A stretch of 64,000 bases of DNA, from NCBI RefSeq assembly GCF_001942305.1, contig NZ_MKKE01000011.1, positions 219,170 to 283,169 of the forward strand, in the 5' to 3' direction. Source of the stretch: Saccharomonospora sp. CUA-673. GTDB taxonomy: Bacteria > Actinomycetota > Actinomycetes > Mycobacteriales > Pseudonocardiaceae. The notes beneath the pieces were generated by a model, which was not told the DNA's origin, made no database searches, and saw nothing but the letters and a program-made list of their open reading frames with translations. A program made the position numbers and the translations under genes. Numbering within the stretch: the first letter of the stretch is position 1; every line of letters begins with the position of its first letter. Of the stretch, positions 38,327-46,539 are shown piece by piece.

Positions 38327-39166
38327 ATGCACGCGTCCCGTGTCGCCGTCGTGACCGCGCTGGCGGCGGTGCTCGCCCTGGTCGCGCCCGGCGCCGCCCA
38401 CGCGGCCGCCGCGCCGCGCGCGGACCTCGGTGAGCCGCTGGCCCAGGCGCACGCGCACAACGACTACGAGCACGACCGTCCCCTGTTCGACGCGCTCGAA
38501 CACGGCTTCACGAGCGTCGAGGCGGACGTGTGGGCCGTCGGCGACGAGCTGATGGTCGCCCACGACTTCTGGGAGATCCGCCCCGAACGCACGCTGCGCA
38601 ACCTCTACCTGGACCCGCTGCGGGAGCTCGTCGACGGCGGTTCCGAGGTGTATCCGGGCTGGGACGGCCAGTTCCAGCTGCTCGTCGACATCAAGAGCGC
38701 CGGACCGCGCACATGGGCGCTGCTCGAGGAGCAGCTGGCCGAGTACGAGGACATGTTCGTGTCGTACTCCGACGGCCAGGTGCAGCCGGGTGCGATCCAG
38801 GCCGTGGTGAGCGGCAACCGGCCGCTCGACGACATGGCCGCCGCCGACGAGCGCCTGTCGTTCTACGACGGCAGGGCCGGCGACCTCGGCGGCGACCTGC
38901 CTGCCGACCTGATGCCGCTGGTCAGCGACAACTGGTCGAACGTCTTCGACTGGAACGGCGAGGGCCCGATGCCCGAGGACGAGCGGGCGCGGCTGCACGA
39001 GATGACCGAACAGGCCCACGAGGCCGGTCAGCGCCTGCGGTTCTGGGCCACGCCCGACGCCGAGGGCGAGGCCCGCACGGCCGTGTGGACCGAACTCCGC
39101 GAGGCCGACGTCGACCACATCAACACCGACGACCTCCCCGGCCTGCAGGACTTCCTGAGCAACTGA
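38327..39166 (+). CDS. secreted PI-PLC/GDPD-like phosphodiesterase
   Basis: 279-residue exported TIM-barrel protein. The signal peptide is VTALAAVLALVAPGAAHAAA, cleaved near residue 28. The barrel shows AHAHNDYEHDRPLFDALEHG, SVEADVWAVGDELMVAHDFW and QLLVDIKSAG, with the paired His and Glu/Asp of the phospholipase C / glycerophosphodiesterase fold; INTDDLPGLQDFL closes it. It is closest in pattern to the AIM6-like branch. No partner gene adjoins it apart from a regulator remnant downstream. Substrate unknown. Confidence 0.78.
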   Translation: MHASRVAVVTALAAVLALVAPGAAHAAAAPRADLGEPLAQAHAHNDYEHDRPLFDALEHGFTSVEADVWAVGDELMVAHDFWEIRPERTLRNLYLDPLRELVDGGSEVYPGWDGQFQLLVDIKSAGPRTWALLEEQLAEYEDMFVSYSDGQVQPGAIQAVVSGNRPLDDMAAADERLSFYDGRAGDLGGDLPADLMPLVSDNWSNVFDWNGEGPMPEDERARLHEMTEQAHEAGQRLRFWATPDAEGEARTAVWTELREADVDHINTDDLPGLQDFLSN

Positions 39167-39245
39167 GCCCGGCCGACCGAGGCCGGTGGAGCAACGGGAG
39201 CGCCGCGTCCGCGGCTGTGCGGGCGCGGCGCTCGCGCGTCGAGAC

Positions 39246-39663
39246 GTGTTCGTGCGTTCGCCCGCGCAGATCCGCCCCGCCGTGCTCGACATCGCCGAGG
39301 GCGACGAGGTGACCGTGCGCGATCGGATCGTGTGCGCCGACGACGTGGCCGTTCAGCTGGCGCAGAGCCGCATCCCGCGCGTGTACACGCGCGGGATGCG
39401 GATCGAGGAGGCCGACACGGGCGACGGCGAGCATGTACGCGCGGCTCGAGGAGTCCGGGCGTCGCGTCGCCTCGTTCGCCGAGAAGGTGGGTTCGCGAAT
39501 GCCGACCCCCGAGGAGGCGTCCCGCTTGCAGCTCGGCCAGGGCGTCACGGTCCTGACGGTGGCGCGCGTGGCCTACGCCCAGGACGGCACGCCCCTCGAG
39601 GTCAACGACATGGTCCTACCCGCCGACCGGTGCGAGCTGACCTACGAGTGGACGGCCGACTGA
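39246..39663 (+). pseudogene. remnant of a GntR/UTRA regulator without its DNA-binding domain
   Basis: Only the UTRA effector domain remains: VFVRSPAQIRPAVLDIAEGD, VRDRIVCADDVAVQLAQSRI, then in another frame MYARLEESGRRVASFAEKV and the end ARVAYAQDGTPLEVNDMVLP. The winged helix that should precede it is absent; upstream lies the neighbouring gene. The frame change at about 39430 is +1 (or -2), opposite to the single-base losses elsewhere, and deleting one A there would read GDGGMYARLEE as in intact relatives. Both facts favour a real decayed gene. The original ligand is unknown. Confidence 0.7.
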
Positions 39664-39667
39664 GGGG

Positions 39668-40435
39668 TCACGGAACCCAGCGGGGTGGGCGCTTCTCCGC
39701 GAACGCGGCGATGCCCTCCTGGCCCTCGTCGCTCGCGAAGTAGTGGGCCGACACGGCCTGCTTCTGCTCCAGTTCGGACCCGATCGTGCGGCCGCGTTCG
39801 CCGTGCAGCAGTTCCTTCGTCGCCGCCAGCGCCGTCGGCCCGCCGCGCACCAGCGAGCCGACGTACGCGTCGACCTTCGCGTCCAGTTCGGCGGCCGGCA
39901 CGGCGGCGTTGAGCAGTCCGATGTCGACGGCGCGGGCGGCGTCGAACGTGTCTCCGGTGAGGAACAGCTCGTGCGCGGCGCGCGGCGCGAGCCGCGGCAG
40001 CACGGTCACCGAGATCAGCGCGGGCACGACGCCGATGCGCACCTCGGTGAACGCGAACGTGGCGTCGTCGACGGCGACCGCGATGTCCGCGGCCGCCACC
40101 ATGCCCACCCCGCCCGCGCGCGCCGGGCCGGCGAGCCTCGCGACCACCGGCTTCGGACTCGTCCAAAGCTGTTCGAGAATGGCGGGGAAGCCGTTGACAC
40201 CCTGATCGTCCGAACCCGCGCCCTTGGCCTCCTTCAGGTCCATCCCGGCGCAGAACACCGGACCGGTGTGGGTCAGCACGATCACGCGCGCCTGCTCCTC
40301 GTCGATCGCCCGTGTCAGGGCGGCGGTGAGTTCACGGCGCAGCTGCGCCGACAGGGCGTTGCGGTTGTGCGGCGAGTCGAGCGTGATCGTCGCGACGCCG
40401 GCCTCGAGGTCGTATTGGACGAGTTCGTCAGCCAT
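39668..40435 (-). CDS. enoyl-CoA hydratase/isomerase family protein
   Basis: Crotonase-fold enzyme of 255 residues. LTHTGPVFCAGMDLKEAKG is the first oxyanion-hole segment and ARLAGPARAGGVGMVAAADI the second; FTEVRIGVVPALISVTVLPR and FDAARAVDIGLLNAAVP follow. The first catalytic Glu of true hydratases is replaced by Gly/Val in GGVGMVAAAD, but the glutamate in FTEVRIG is present, so the precise reaction (hydratase, isomerase or hydrolase) is open. The ATG is at 40435. It lies alone downstream of the sulfate operon with a 41-base gap. Confidence 0.88.
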   Translation of the reverse strand: MADELVQYDLEAGVATITLDSPHNRNALSAQLRRELTAALTRAIDEEQARVIVLTHTGPVFCAGMDLKEAKGAGSDDQGVNGFPAILEQLWTSPKPVVARLAGPARAGGVGMVAAADIAVAVDDATFAFTEVRIGVVPALISVTVLPRLAPRAAHELFLTGDTFDAARAVDIGLLNAAVPAAELDAKVDAYVGSLVRGGPTALAATKELLHGERGRTIGSELEQKQAVSAHYFASDEGQEGIAAFAEKRPPRWVP

Positions 40436-40476
40436 GCGGACCACCTTGGCACACCGGGTGGTGCTGCCCGTGCGGG

Positions 40477-41238
40477 TCAGGCGGTGCGGGTGGCGGCGGC
40501 TCGGGCTTCGACGTAGCGGTCGAGCACGACGTCGGCGACGCGGGGGTCGGTGCCCAACGGGGCCGCGACGACACAGCCGGGGGCGGACTGCGCCGCGAGC
40601 TCGGCGATACGGTCGGGCAGCAGGCCCGGTGCGAAGAACCACGCGGCGACCGCGAACCGGCGTGCGCCGCGGGCCCGCAGCTTCGCCACGGCAGCGGGCA
40701 CGTCCGGGCGGGCGGTGCTGGCGAACGCGGCCGTCACCCGTGCCGCCGTCGCACCCTCCCAGGAGCGCGCGATACGGGCCACGACGTCGTTCGCGGGGGC
40801 GTGCGACGACCCGACGGCCGTCAGCACGACACCGAGCTCCGGATCGTCCAGATCGGCACCGGTCTGGGCCAGCCGGTCGCGGGTCACGTCCTCGAGCAGC
40901 GGGTCGGGACCCAGCACGTCCGACACCGTCACCGACAGGCGCGGCAGGCGCGCGGTGACCTCGTCGACGAGCGCGGGCAGATCGACCCGCGCGTGGTAGG
41001 CGTGCCCGAGCAGCAGGGGCACCGCCACGACGTGCCGGTGCCCCTCGGCGTGCAGCGCGGTGAGCGCATCGCCCACCGACGGATCGGACAGGTCGAGGAA
41101 CGCCACGCGCACGTCACGTCCCTCGCCCCGGCCGCGCACCACCTCCGCGAGCGCCCGCACGGTGGCCGCGGACCGGGGGTCCCGGCTGCCGTGCGCGACG
41201 ATCAGCAGAGGCGGGTGCGCCGCCGGAACCGACGTCAC
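40477..41238 (-). CDS. sirohydrochlorin chelatase (CbiX/SirB family)
   Basis: Inserts ferrous iron (or cobalt) into sirohydrochlorin; in this operon it would finish siroheme for NirA. LLIVAHGSRDPRSAATVRAL holds the metal-binding His (HGS), VVAVPLLLGHAYHARVDLP the second, and the duplicated half continues VVLTAVGSSHAPANDVVARI and AAWFFAPGLLPDRI, giving two CbiX-like repeats in 253 residues. The GTG at 41238 overlaps the cysN stop (GTGA). It is the last gene of the run. Confidence 0.88.
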   Translation of the reverse strand: MTSVPAAHPPLLIVAHGSRDPRSAATVRALAEVVRGRGEGRDVRVAFLDLSDPSVGDALTALHAEGHRHVVAVPLLLGHAYHARVDLPALVDEVTARLPRLSVTVSDVLGPDPLLEDVTRDRLAQTGADLDDPELGVVLTAVGSSHAPANDVVARIARSWEGATAARVTAAFASTARPDVPAAVAKLRARGARRFAVAAWFFAPGLLPDRIAELAAQSAPGCVVAAPLGTDPRVADVVLDRYVEARAAATRTA

Positions 41239-42530
41239 TGGCCCTCGGGCTCCGTGACGCCCTTGAGCTGGCTGAACCGGTGCCCGACCAGGCCGGCGGC
41301 GAGCGTGTCGCCGTCCTTGGGGTCGATCACGATGAACGCACCCGTACGCGGGCTCACGGTGTAGTCGTCGACCGGGAGCTGCTCGGACAGCCGCAGGCTG
41401 ACGTTGCCGATCTCGTTGAGATCCAGCTTCGCCGGAGCGTCCACGATGGACAGCGTCTGCTCGTCGAAGCGCGCGTTGAGCTCCTCGACCATCGCCTGCA
41501 CCGTGCGCGTGCCCTGCTTGATCAGCACGCGCGCACCCGGCTCGAGCGACTTGCTCGACAGCCAGCACAGGGCGGCGGTGAACTCGTCGGTGACCTGCGG
41601 GGCGTTCTCGCTCGCGGCGATCACGTCGCCGCGCGTGATGTCCAGGTCGTCGGCGAGGACCAGCGTGATCGACTTACCCGTGCCGGCCTCGTCGAGCTGG
41701 GCGTCGGCCGTGTCGACCGACTCGACCGTCGACTTCAGACCCTGCGGCAGCACCACGACCTCGTCCCCGGGACGCACCGTGCCGGCCGCGATCTGACCCG
41801 CGTAGCCCCGGTAGTCCGGGTACTCGGGCGTGCGCGGACGGATCACGTACTGAACCGGCAGGCGGAACGGCGCCTCGTGCGGGTCCGGGGCCACCGGCAC
41901 CTGCTCGAGGTGCTCGAGCAGCGTGGGGCCGGAGTACCACGGCGTGTTGTCCGACTGGCTGGCCACGTTGTCGCCCTGCAGGGCGGACACCGGGATGGCC
42001 AGCACCGTGCCCTCCGCGTAGCCCAGCGACGCGGCGTGCGTGCTGAACTCCTTGGCGATCACGGTGAACGCGGCCTCGTCGTAGTCGATGAGGTCGACCT
42101 TGTTCACCGCCAGCACCAGCCGCGGCACACCCAGCAGCGCCAGGACGGCGGCGTGCCGGCGGGTCTGCTCGACGACGCCCTTGCGCGCGTCGACCAACAG
42201 CACGCCCAGCTGCGCCGTGGACGCGCCCGTGACCGTGTTGCGGGTGTACTGGACGTGACCCGGGGTGTCGGCGAGCACGAAGCTGCGCTTGGGGGTCGCG
42301 AAGTAGCGGTAGGCCACGTCGATCGTGATGCCCTGTTCCCGCTCCGAACGCAGACCGTCCACCAGCAGCGACAGGTCGGGGGTCGACATGCCGCGGTCGA
42401 CGCTGGCGCGCTCGACGGCGTCCAGCTGGTCGGCGAGCACCGACTTGGTGTCGTAGAGCAGCCGGCCGACGAGCGTGGACTTGCCGTCGTCGACGCTGCC
42501 CGCCGTGGCGAGCCTCAGCAAAGAGCTCAT
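41235..42530 (-). CDS. cysN: sulfate adenylyltransferase subunit 1
   Basis: GTPase subunit of ATP sulfurylase, working with CysD to make APS. The EF-Tu-like G domain shows ATAGSVDDGKSTLVGRLLYD, GITIDVAYRYF, LADTPGHVQYTRN and AVNKVDLIDYD; domains II and III follow. 431 residues means no fused APS kinase (CysC). The ATG at 42530 lies two bases after the cysD stop. APS therefore goes straight to the reductase CysH in this operon. Confidence 0.96.
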   Translation of the reverse strand: MSSLLRLATAGSVDDGKSTLVGRLLYDTKSVLADQLDAVERASVDRGMSTPDLSLLVDGLRSEREQGITIDVAYRYFATPKRSFVLADTPGHVQYTRNTVTGASTAQLGVLLVDARKGVVEQTRRHAAVLALLGVPRLVLAVNKVDLIDYDEAAFTVIAKEFSTHAASLGYAEGTVLAIPVSALQGDNVASQSDNTPWYSGPTLLEHLEQVPVAPDPHEAPFRLPVQYVIRPRTPEYPDYRGYAGQIAAGTVRPGDEVVVLPQGLKSTVESVDTADAQLDEAGTGKSITLVLADDLDITRGDVIAASENAPQVTDEFTAALCWLSSKSLEPGARVLIKQGTRTVQAMVEELNARFDEQTLSIVDAPAKLDLNEIGNVSLRLSEQLPVDDYTVSPRTGAFIVIDPKDGDTLAAGLVGHRFSQLKGVTEPEGQ

Positions 42531-42532
42531 GG

Positions 42533-43453
42533 TTAGAAGTACCCCTCCCGCTTGCGGTCTTCCATGGCGGCCTCGGAGATGCGGTCGTCGGCGCGCGTGG
42601 CGCCCCGCTCGGTGAGCCGGCTGGCCTGCACCTCGGCGATGACCTCCTCGACCGTCGACGCGGTCGACTCGACGGCGCCGGTGCACGAACCGTCACCGAC
42701 GGTGCGGTATCGCACGGTCAGCTCGTGGACGTCCTCGTCCTCGCGCGGACCGCCCCACGGGCCCTCGGTGAGCCACATGCCGTCGCGCTTGTACACCTTG
42801 CGCTTGTGCGCGTAGTAGATCGAAGGGAGCTCGACCTCCTCGCGCGCGATGTAGTTCCAGACGTCGGCCTCGGTGAAGTTCGACAGCGGGAACACCCGGA
42901 CGTGCTCACCCGGACGGTGCCGCCCGTTGTAGAGGTTCCACAGTTCGGGGCGCTGCCGGCGCGGGTCCCACTGGCCGAACGCGCTGCGGAGGCTGAAGAT
43001 GCGCTCCTTCGCGCGGGCGCGCTCCTCGTCACGGCGTCCGCCGCCGAACACGGCGTCGAACTTGTTGTCCGTGATCGCCTCGAGCAGCGGCTGGGTCTGC
43101 AGCGGGTTGCGGGTGCCGTCGGGGCGTTCGACGAGCCTGCCGTCGTCGATGTAGTCCTGCACGCTCGCCACGACGAGACGCAGGCCGTACTTCTCCACCA
43201 CGCGGTCACGGAAGTCGATGACCTCGTCGAAGTTGTGGCCCGTGTCGACGTGCAACAGCGGGAACGGCACGGGGGCGGGCCAGAACGCCTTGATGGCCAG
43301 GTGCAGCAGCAGCGTGGAGTCCTTGCCGCCGGAGAAGAGGATCACGGGACGGTCGAACTCGCCCGCGACCTCCCGGAAGATGTGAATGGCTTCCGACTCC
43401 AGCGCGGCGAGATTGTCGCGCGCAGCGTCGGCCGCGGCCTCAAGTGTGGTCAT
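42533..43453 (-). CDS. cysD: sulfate adenylyltransferase subunit 2
   Basis: Catalytic subunit of ATP sulfurylase, adenylating sulfate; 306 residues. The PP-loop PVILFSGGKDSTLLLHLAIK is near residue 40, then PLLHVDTGHNFDEVIDFRDR, FGGGRRDEERARAKERIFSL and the C-terminal AAMEDRKREGYF, all CysD signatures. The ATG at 43453 follows AGGAAGGATG. Eleven bases separate it from cysH. Confidence 0.97.
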   Translation of the reverse strand: MTTLEAAADAARDNLAALESEAIHIFREVAGEFDRPVILFSGGKDSTLLLHLAIKAFWPAPVPFPLLHVDTGHNFDEVIDFRDRVVEKYGLRLVVASVQDYIDDGRLVERPDGTRNPLQTQPLLEAITDNKFDAVFGGGRRDEERARAKERIFSLRSAFGQWDPRRQRPELWNLYNGRHRPGEHVRVFPLSNFTEADVWNYIAREEVELPSIYYAHKRKVYKRDGMWLTEGPWGGPREDEDVHELTVRYRTVGDGSCTGAVESTASTVEEVIAEVQASRLTERGATRADDRISEAAMEDRKREGYF

Positions 43454-43464
43454 GACATCCTTCC

Positions 43465-44169
43465 TCAGGCGTGCAGCCCGCACTCAGTCTTGGACTTGCC
43501 GGCCCAGCGACCACTGCGTGGGTCGGCGCCCGGCGCCACCTTCGCGGTGCACGGGGCGCAGCCGATCGAGAGGTACCCCTCGCCGACCAGCGGATTCTGC
43601 AGGATCCCGTGTTCGTCGATGTAGCCGTTGAACTCGTCGTCGGTCCATGCCGCGATCGGGTTCACTTTCACCAGGCCATTGCGATCGTCCCATGTCACGA
43701 TCGGCGTGTTCGCCCTGGTGGGTGCATCCACTCGGCGAACCCCGGTGATCCAGGCCGAGTAATTCGACAGGGTGTTTCGCAGCGGAACGACTTTACGCAG
43801 GTGGCAGCACTGGGCGGGGTCGCGGTCGTGCAGTTTCGGACCGTACTCGGCGTCCTGTTCCGCGACGCTCTGCTCGGCCTGCGCGTTCACGATGCGCACA
43901 TCCGGGTAGATCGTCGCGACCGCGTCGCGCACGCCGAGTGTTTCCGCGAAATGATAGCCCGTTTCGAGAAAAAGAACATCGATGTCTGTTTTGACCTTGG
44001 TGACGACATCGATGAGAACGGCGTCCTGCATATTCGACGCGACGATGAGATCGTCGCCGAATTGCTCGACGGCCCACCGGATCGCCTCGTCCGTGGACGC
44101 GTCCGCCAGCTCCTCGGACGCCTTCTCGGCCAGCTCGCGGAGCTCGTCGCTCGTCCTGGTCGCGGTCAT
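43465..44169 (-). CDS. cysH: adenosine 5'-phosphosulfate reductase (assimilatory)
   Basis: Thioredoxin-dependent reductase giving sulfite and AMP; 234 residues. DAVLIDVVTKVKTDIDVLFL, TGYHFAETLGVRD and the [4Fe-4S] cysteines CCHLRK plus CAPC mark the APS-type enzyme, as opposed to the cluster-free PAPS type. The C-terminal KSKTECGLHA carries the catalytic Cys. The ATG at 44169 has a perfect GGAGGT site, and overlaps the stop of the small zinc-ribbon gene by four bases (ATGA). Confidence 0.96.
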   Translation of the reverse strand: MTATRTSDELRELAEKASEELADASTDEAIRWAVEQFGDDLIVASNMQDAVLIDVVTKVKTDIDVLFLETGYHFAETLGVRDAVATIYPDVRIVNAQAEQSVAEQDAEYGPKLHDRDPAQCCHLRKVVPLRNTLSNYSAWITGVRRVDAPTRANTPIVTWDDRNGLVKVNPIAAWTDDEFNGYIDEHGILQNPLVGEGYLSIGCAPCTAKVAPGADPRSGRWAGKSKTECGLHA

Positions 44170-44294
44170 CGCTTTACCTCCGGAATCTGCAGTCCGACGA
44201 AGGACACCTTGAACACCCTCCGACAGGACGTGCACAGCCAAGCGCCGTCGTCTTCCGGACGGAGATCCTCGTCGGCACAGTACGGGCAGTGCAT
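44166..44294 (-). CDS. 42-residue zinc-ribbon protein in the sulfate operon
   Basis: MHCPYCADEDLRPEDDGAWL is followed by CTSCRRVFKV and a short hydrophobic end. Two CxxC knuckles 18 residues apart make a rubredoxin/zinc-ribbon unit. It sits between nirA (30 bases upstream) and cysH (4-base overlap), so it must be cotranslated with sulfate-reduction enzymes. It may bind zinc or iron and help CysH or NirA assemble or receive electrons; none of this is shown by the sequence. The start is the ATG at 44294; further upstream codons lack a family pattern. Confidence 0.75.
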   Translation of the reverse strand: MHCPYCADEDLRPEDDGAWLCTSCRRVFKVSFVGLQIPEVKR

Positions 44295-44323
44295 GGGTGC
44301 AGCCCTCGAGGGAGTGGCCTCAC

Positions 44324-46006
44324 TCACTTCAGGTCTGCTTCCTCGGCCCGGGTGACCCACTGCGCGAACCGCTCGCCCTCGGTGCGCTGGTTCAGGTAAT
44401 TCTTCACGACCCGCTCCACACAGTCGGTGAGCTCGGCGCTGGTGACCTTGTGACCACGTAGTTTACGGCCGAAGCCCGCGTCGAGTCCGAGGCCTCCGCC
44501 CAGATGCACCTGGAAGCCCTCCACCTGGTTACCCTCGGCGTCGGTGACGATCTGGCCCTTCAGGCCGATGTCGGCCACCTGGATGCGGGCGCACGAGTTG
44601 GGGCAGCCGTTCAGGTGCACCGACACCGGGTTCTCCAGGTCGCCCTGCAGGTCGGCCAGGCGGGTCTCCAGCTCGGCGACGAGGTCGGCGGCACGCTGCT
44701 TGGTCTCGACGATCGCGAGCTTGCAGAACTCGATCCCGGTGCAGGCCATCACGCTGCGCCGCCACGGGCTGGGCGTGGTGTCCAGTCCGGCGTCGGCAAG
44801 CTCGGCCTGGAGCGACTCGACCTCGGACTCCGGCACGTCGAGCACGACGAGCTTCTGCTGCGGAGTCAACCGCACGCGGCCCGAACCGGCCCGCTCGGCG
44901 GCCTTGGCCACCGACAGCAGCAGCGAACCCGACGCGCGGCCCGCGACGGGGGCACCGCCGACGTAGCGCAGCCCGTCGGTCTGCGGGTGGACGCCGATGT
45001 GGTCGATGGGACGCTCGGGCACCTCCGGCGCCGGACCGTCGACGAGCGTGCGGCCGAGGTACTCGCTCTCGAGAACCTCCCGGAACTTCTCCGCACCCCA
45101 GTCCTTGACCAGGAACTTGATGCGGGCGCGCGTGCGCAGCCGGCGGTAGCCGTAGTCGCGGAAGACGCTGATCACGCCTTCCCAGACGTCGGGCACCTCG
45201 TCGAGCGGCACCCACACGCCCAGGCGCTTGGCGATCATCGGGTTGGTCGACAGGCCGCCGCCGACCCACAGGTCGAACCCGGGCCCGCGGGTGGGGTGCT
45301 CGACGCCGACGAACGCGATGTCGTGGATCTCGTGCGCCACGTCCTGCTGACCCGAGATGGCGGACTTGAACTTGCGCGGCAGGTTCGCGAACTTCGGGTC
45401 GCCGACGTAGCGGCGCGTGATCTCCTCGATCGCGGGCGTGCCGTCGATGATCTCGTCGGTCGAGATGCCGGCCACCGGCGAGCCGAGGACGACGCGGGGG
45501 CTGTCGCCGCACGCCTCCAAGGTCGTCATGCCCGCGTCCTCGAGCTTCTGCCAGATCGTCGGCATGTCCTCGACACGGATCCAGTGGTACTGGATGTTCT
45601 GCCGGTCGGTGATGTCGGCCGTGTCGCGGGCGTAGGTCTGGGAGATCTCGCCGAGCACGGTCAGCTGCTGGGTCGTCAACGCACCGCCGTCCAGACGCAC
45701 CCGCAGCATGAAGTACTCGTCGTCGAGCTCCTCCGGCTCGAGCGTCGCCGTGCGCCCGCCCTCGATCCCGGGCTTGCGCTGCGTGTACAGCCCGAACCAG
45801 CGGAACCGGCCGCGCAGGTCACCCGGGTCGATGCCCTCGAAGCCGGTGTGGGCGTAGATGTTCTCGATCCGCGCCCGCACGTTCAGCGGCGCATCGTCCT
45901 TCTTGGCACGCTCGTTGGGGTTGAGCGGCTCGCGGTAGCCCAGGGCCCACTGGCCCTCGCCGCGGCGCTGCTTCGGGCGGGTGGGTCGGCCTGTCTCGGC
46001 GGCCAT
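44324..46006 (-). CDS. nirA: ferredoxin-dependent sulfite reductase
   Basis: Siroheme [4Fe-4S] enzyme reducing sulfite to sulfide with six electrons from ferredoxin; 560 residues. Two ferredoxin-like halves carry TTQQLTVLGEISQTYARDTA and ITDRQNIQYHWI; the cluster/siroheme cysteines are in ACTGIEFCKLAIVE and LNGCPNSCARIQVAD. The ATG at 46006 follows GGAGG. It is the first structural gene of the run down to the chelatase, and a leader peptide lies about 250 bases upstream. A Tyr-Cys cross-link is known in the mycobacterial enzyme; its presence here was not checked. Confidence 0.95.
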   Translation of the reverse strand: MAAETGRPTRPKQRRGEGQWALGYREPLNPNERAKKDDAPLNVRARIENIYAHTGFEGIDPGDLRGRFRWFGLYTQRKPGIEGGRTATLEPEELDDEYFMLRVRLDGGALTTQQLTVLGEISQTYARDTADITDRQNIQYHWIRVEDMPTIWQKLEDAGMTTLEACGDSPRVVLGSPVAGISTDEIIDGTPAIEEITRRYVGDPKFANLPRKFKSAISGQQDVAHEIHDIAFVGVEHPTRGPGFDLWVGGGLSTNPMIAKRLGVWVPLDEVPDVWEGVISVFRDYGYRRLRTRARIKFLVKDWGAEKFREVLESEYLGRTLVDGPAPEVPERPIDHIGVHPQTDGLRYVGGAPVAGRASGSLLLSVAKAAERAGSGRVRLTPQQKLVVLDVPESEVESLQAELADAGLDTTPSPWRRSVMACTGIEFCKLAIVETKQRAADLVAELETRLADLQGDLENPVSVHLNGCPNSCARIQVADIGLKGQIVTDAEGNQVEGFQVHLGGGLGLDAGFGRKLRGHKVTSAELTDCVERVVKNYLNQRTEGERFAQWVTRAEEADLK

Positions 46007-46259
46007 GGCGGTGTCCTCCAGGGCGATCTGTTCGGGCGGTGCGGCGGGCCTCGTCGTCGAGACGCTGCGGTGTCGGCGTGGCTGTGCGCGGGTGTGCGGT
46101 TGTGGCTGAGGCACGGCGCGGACGGTTCGCCCGGGCTGGAGGAGAGACCCTGGTGGTGCGCCTGCCGGCGAGGACGGCGTCACACGTGGTGGTGCCGGCG
46201 CTGGCTGTCGGGTCGCCCGAAGGCCCGGAACGCGCTCGACCGCGGCGGGAGCGCGAAGG

Positions 46260-46316
46260 TCAGAACCGGCAGAGGCTGCTGGACACACGCAGGTAGTCGA
46301 CGTGGCGTCGGACCAC
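46260..46316 (-). CDS. 18-codon putative leader peptide upstream of nirA
   Basis: GTG start at 46316, GGAG eight bases before it, and the product MVRRHVDYLRVSSSLCRF, then TGA at 46262-46260. This matches the small actinobacterial leader peptides (pattern RRHVDxxRVxSxxC) found before sulfur and cysteine genes. The single Cys near the end could let the ribosome sense cysteinyl-tRNA. About 250 bases separate it from the nirA start, ample for alternative mRNA folds; none was worked out. It is too short for ordinary gene finders. Confidence 0.75.
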   Translation of the reverse strand: MVRRHVDYLRVSSSLCRF

Positions 46317-46333
46317 GAGCGCTACTCCGGTGG

Positions 46334-46366
46334 TTGTCACAGTCACGGGAACCATCGTGTCACGGG
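46334..46366. promoter_or_regulatory. repeated GTCACGGG motif upstream of the leader peptide
   Basis: GTCACGGG occurs at 46342-46349 and 46359-46366, 17 bp apart in the same orientation, with a third TGTCAC at about 46335-46340. The array lies 20-50 bp upstream of the leader-peptide start, where a promoter for the sulfate operon should be. It could be a regulator site; no known consensus was matched. Confidence 0.35.
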
Positions 46367-46433
46367 TTTCAAAAAACGGTCCAGGGGAGTCCGCATCGTG
46401 GGAGCAACGTCACCTGCACCGACACCGGAGGTG

Positions 46434-46537
46434 CTCCCGAGGGCCCCTTGGTCGCGCCCGCCCGTCGCCCGACCGCCGCCCCCCAATGGCGCGCTGACGC
46501 GCGGCTGCGCTCGATGCGACCAAGGGGCCCTCGGGAG
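46434..46537. repeat. 104-bp element with perfect 22-bp inverted ends
   Basis: The ends CTCCCGAGGGCCCCTTGG(TCGC) at 46434-46455 and its exact complement at 46516-46537 enclose 60 bp that contain a second small dyad (GCGCGCTGACGCGC). The element ends two bases before the stop of the minus-strand gene at 46540 and lies upstream of the sulfate operon. It may be a terminator for that gene, or a MITE/REP-like interspersed repeat. Confidence 0.7.
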
Positions 46538-46539
46538 TG

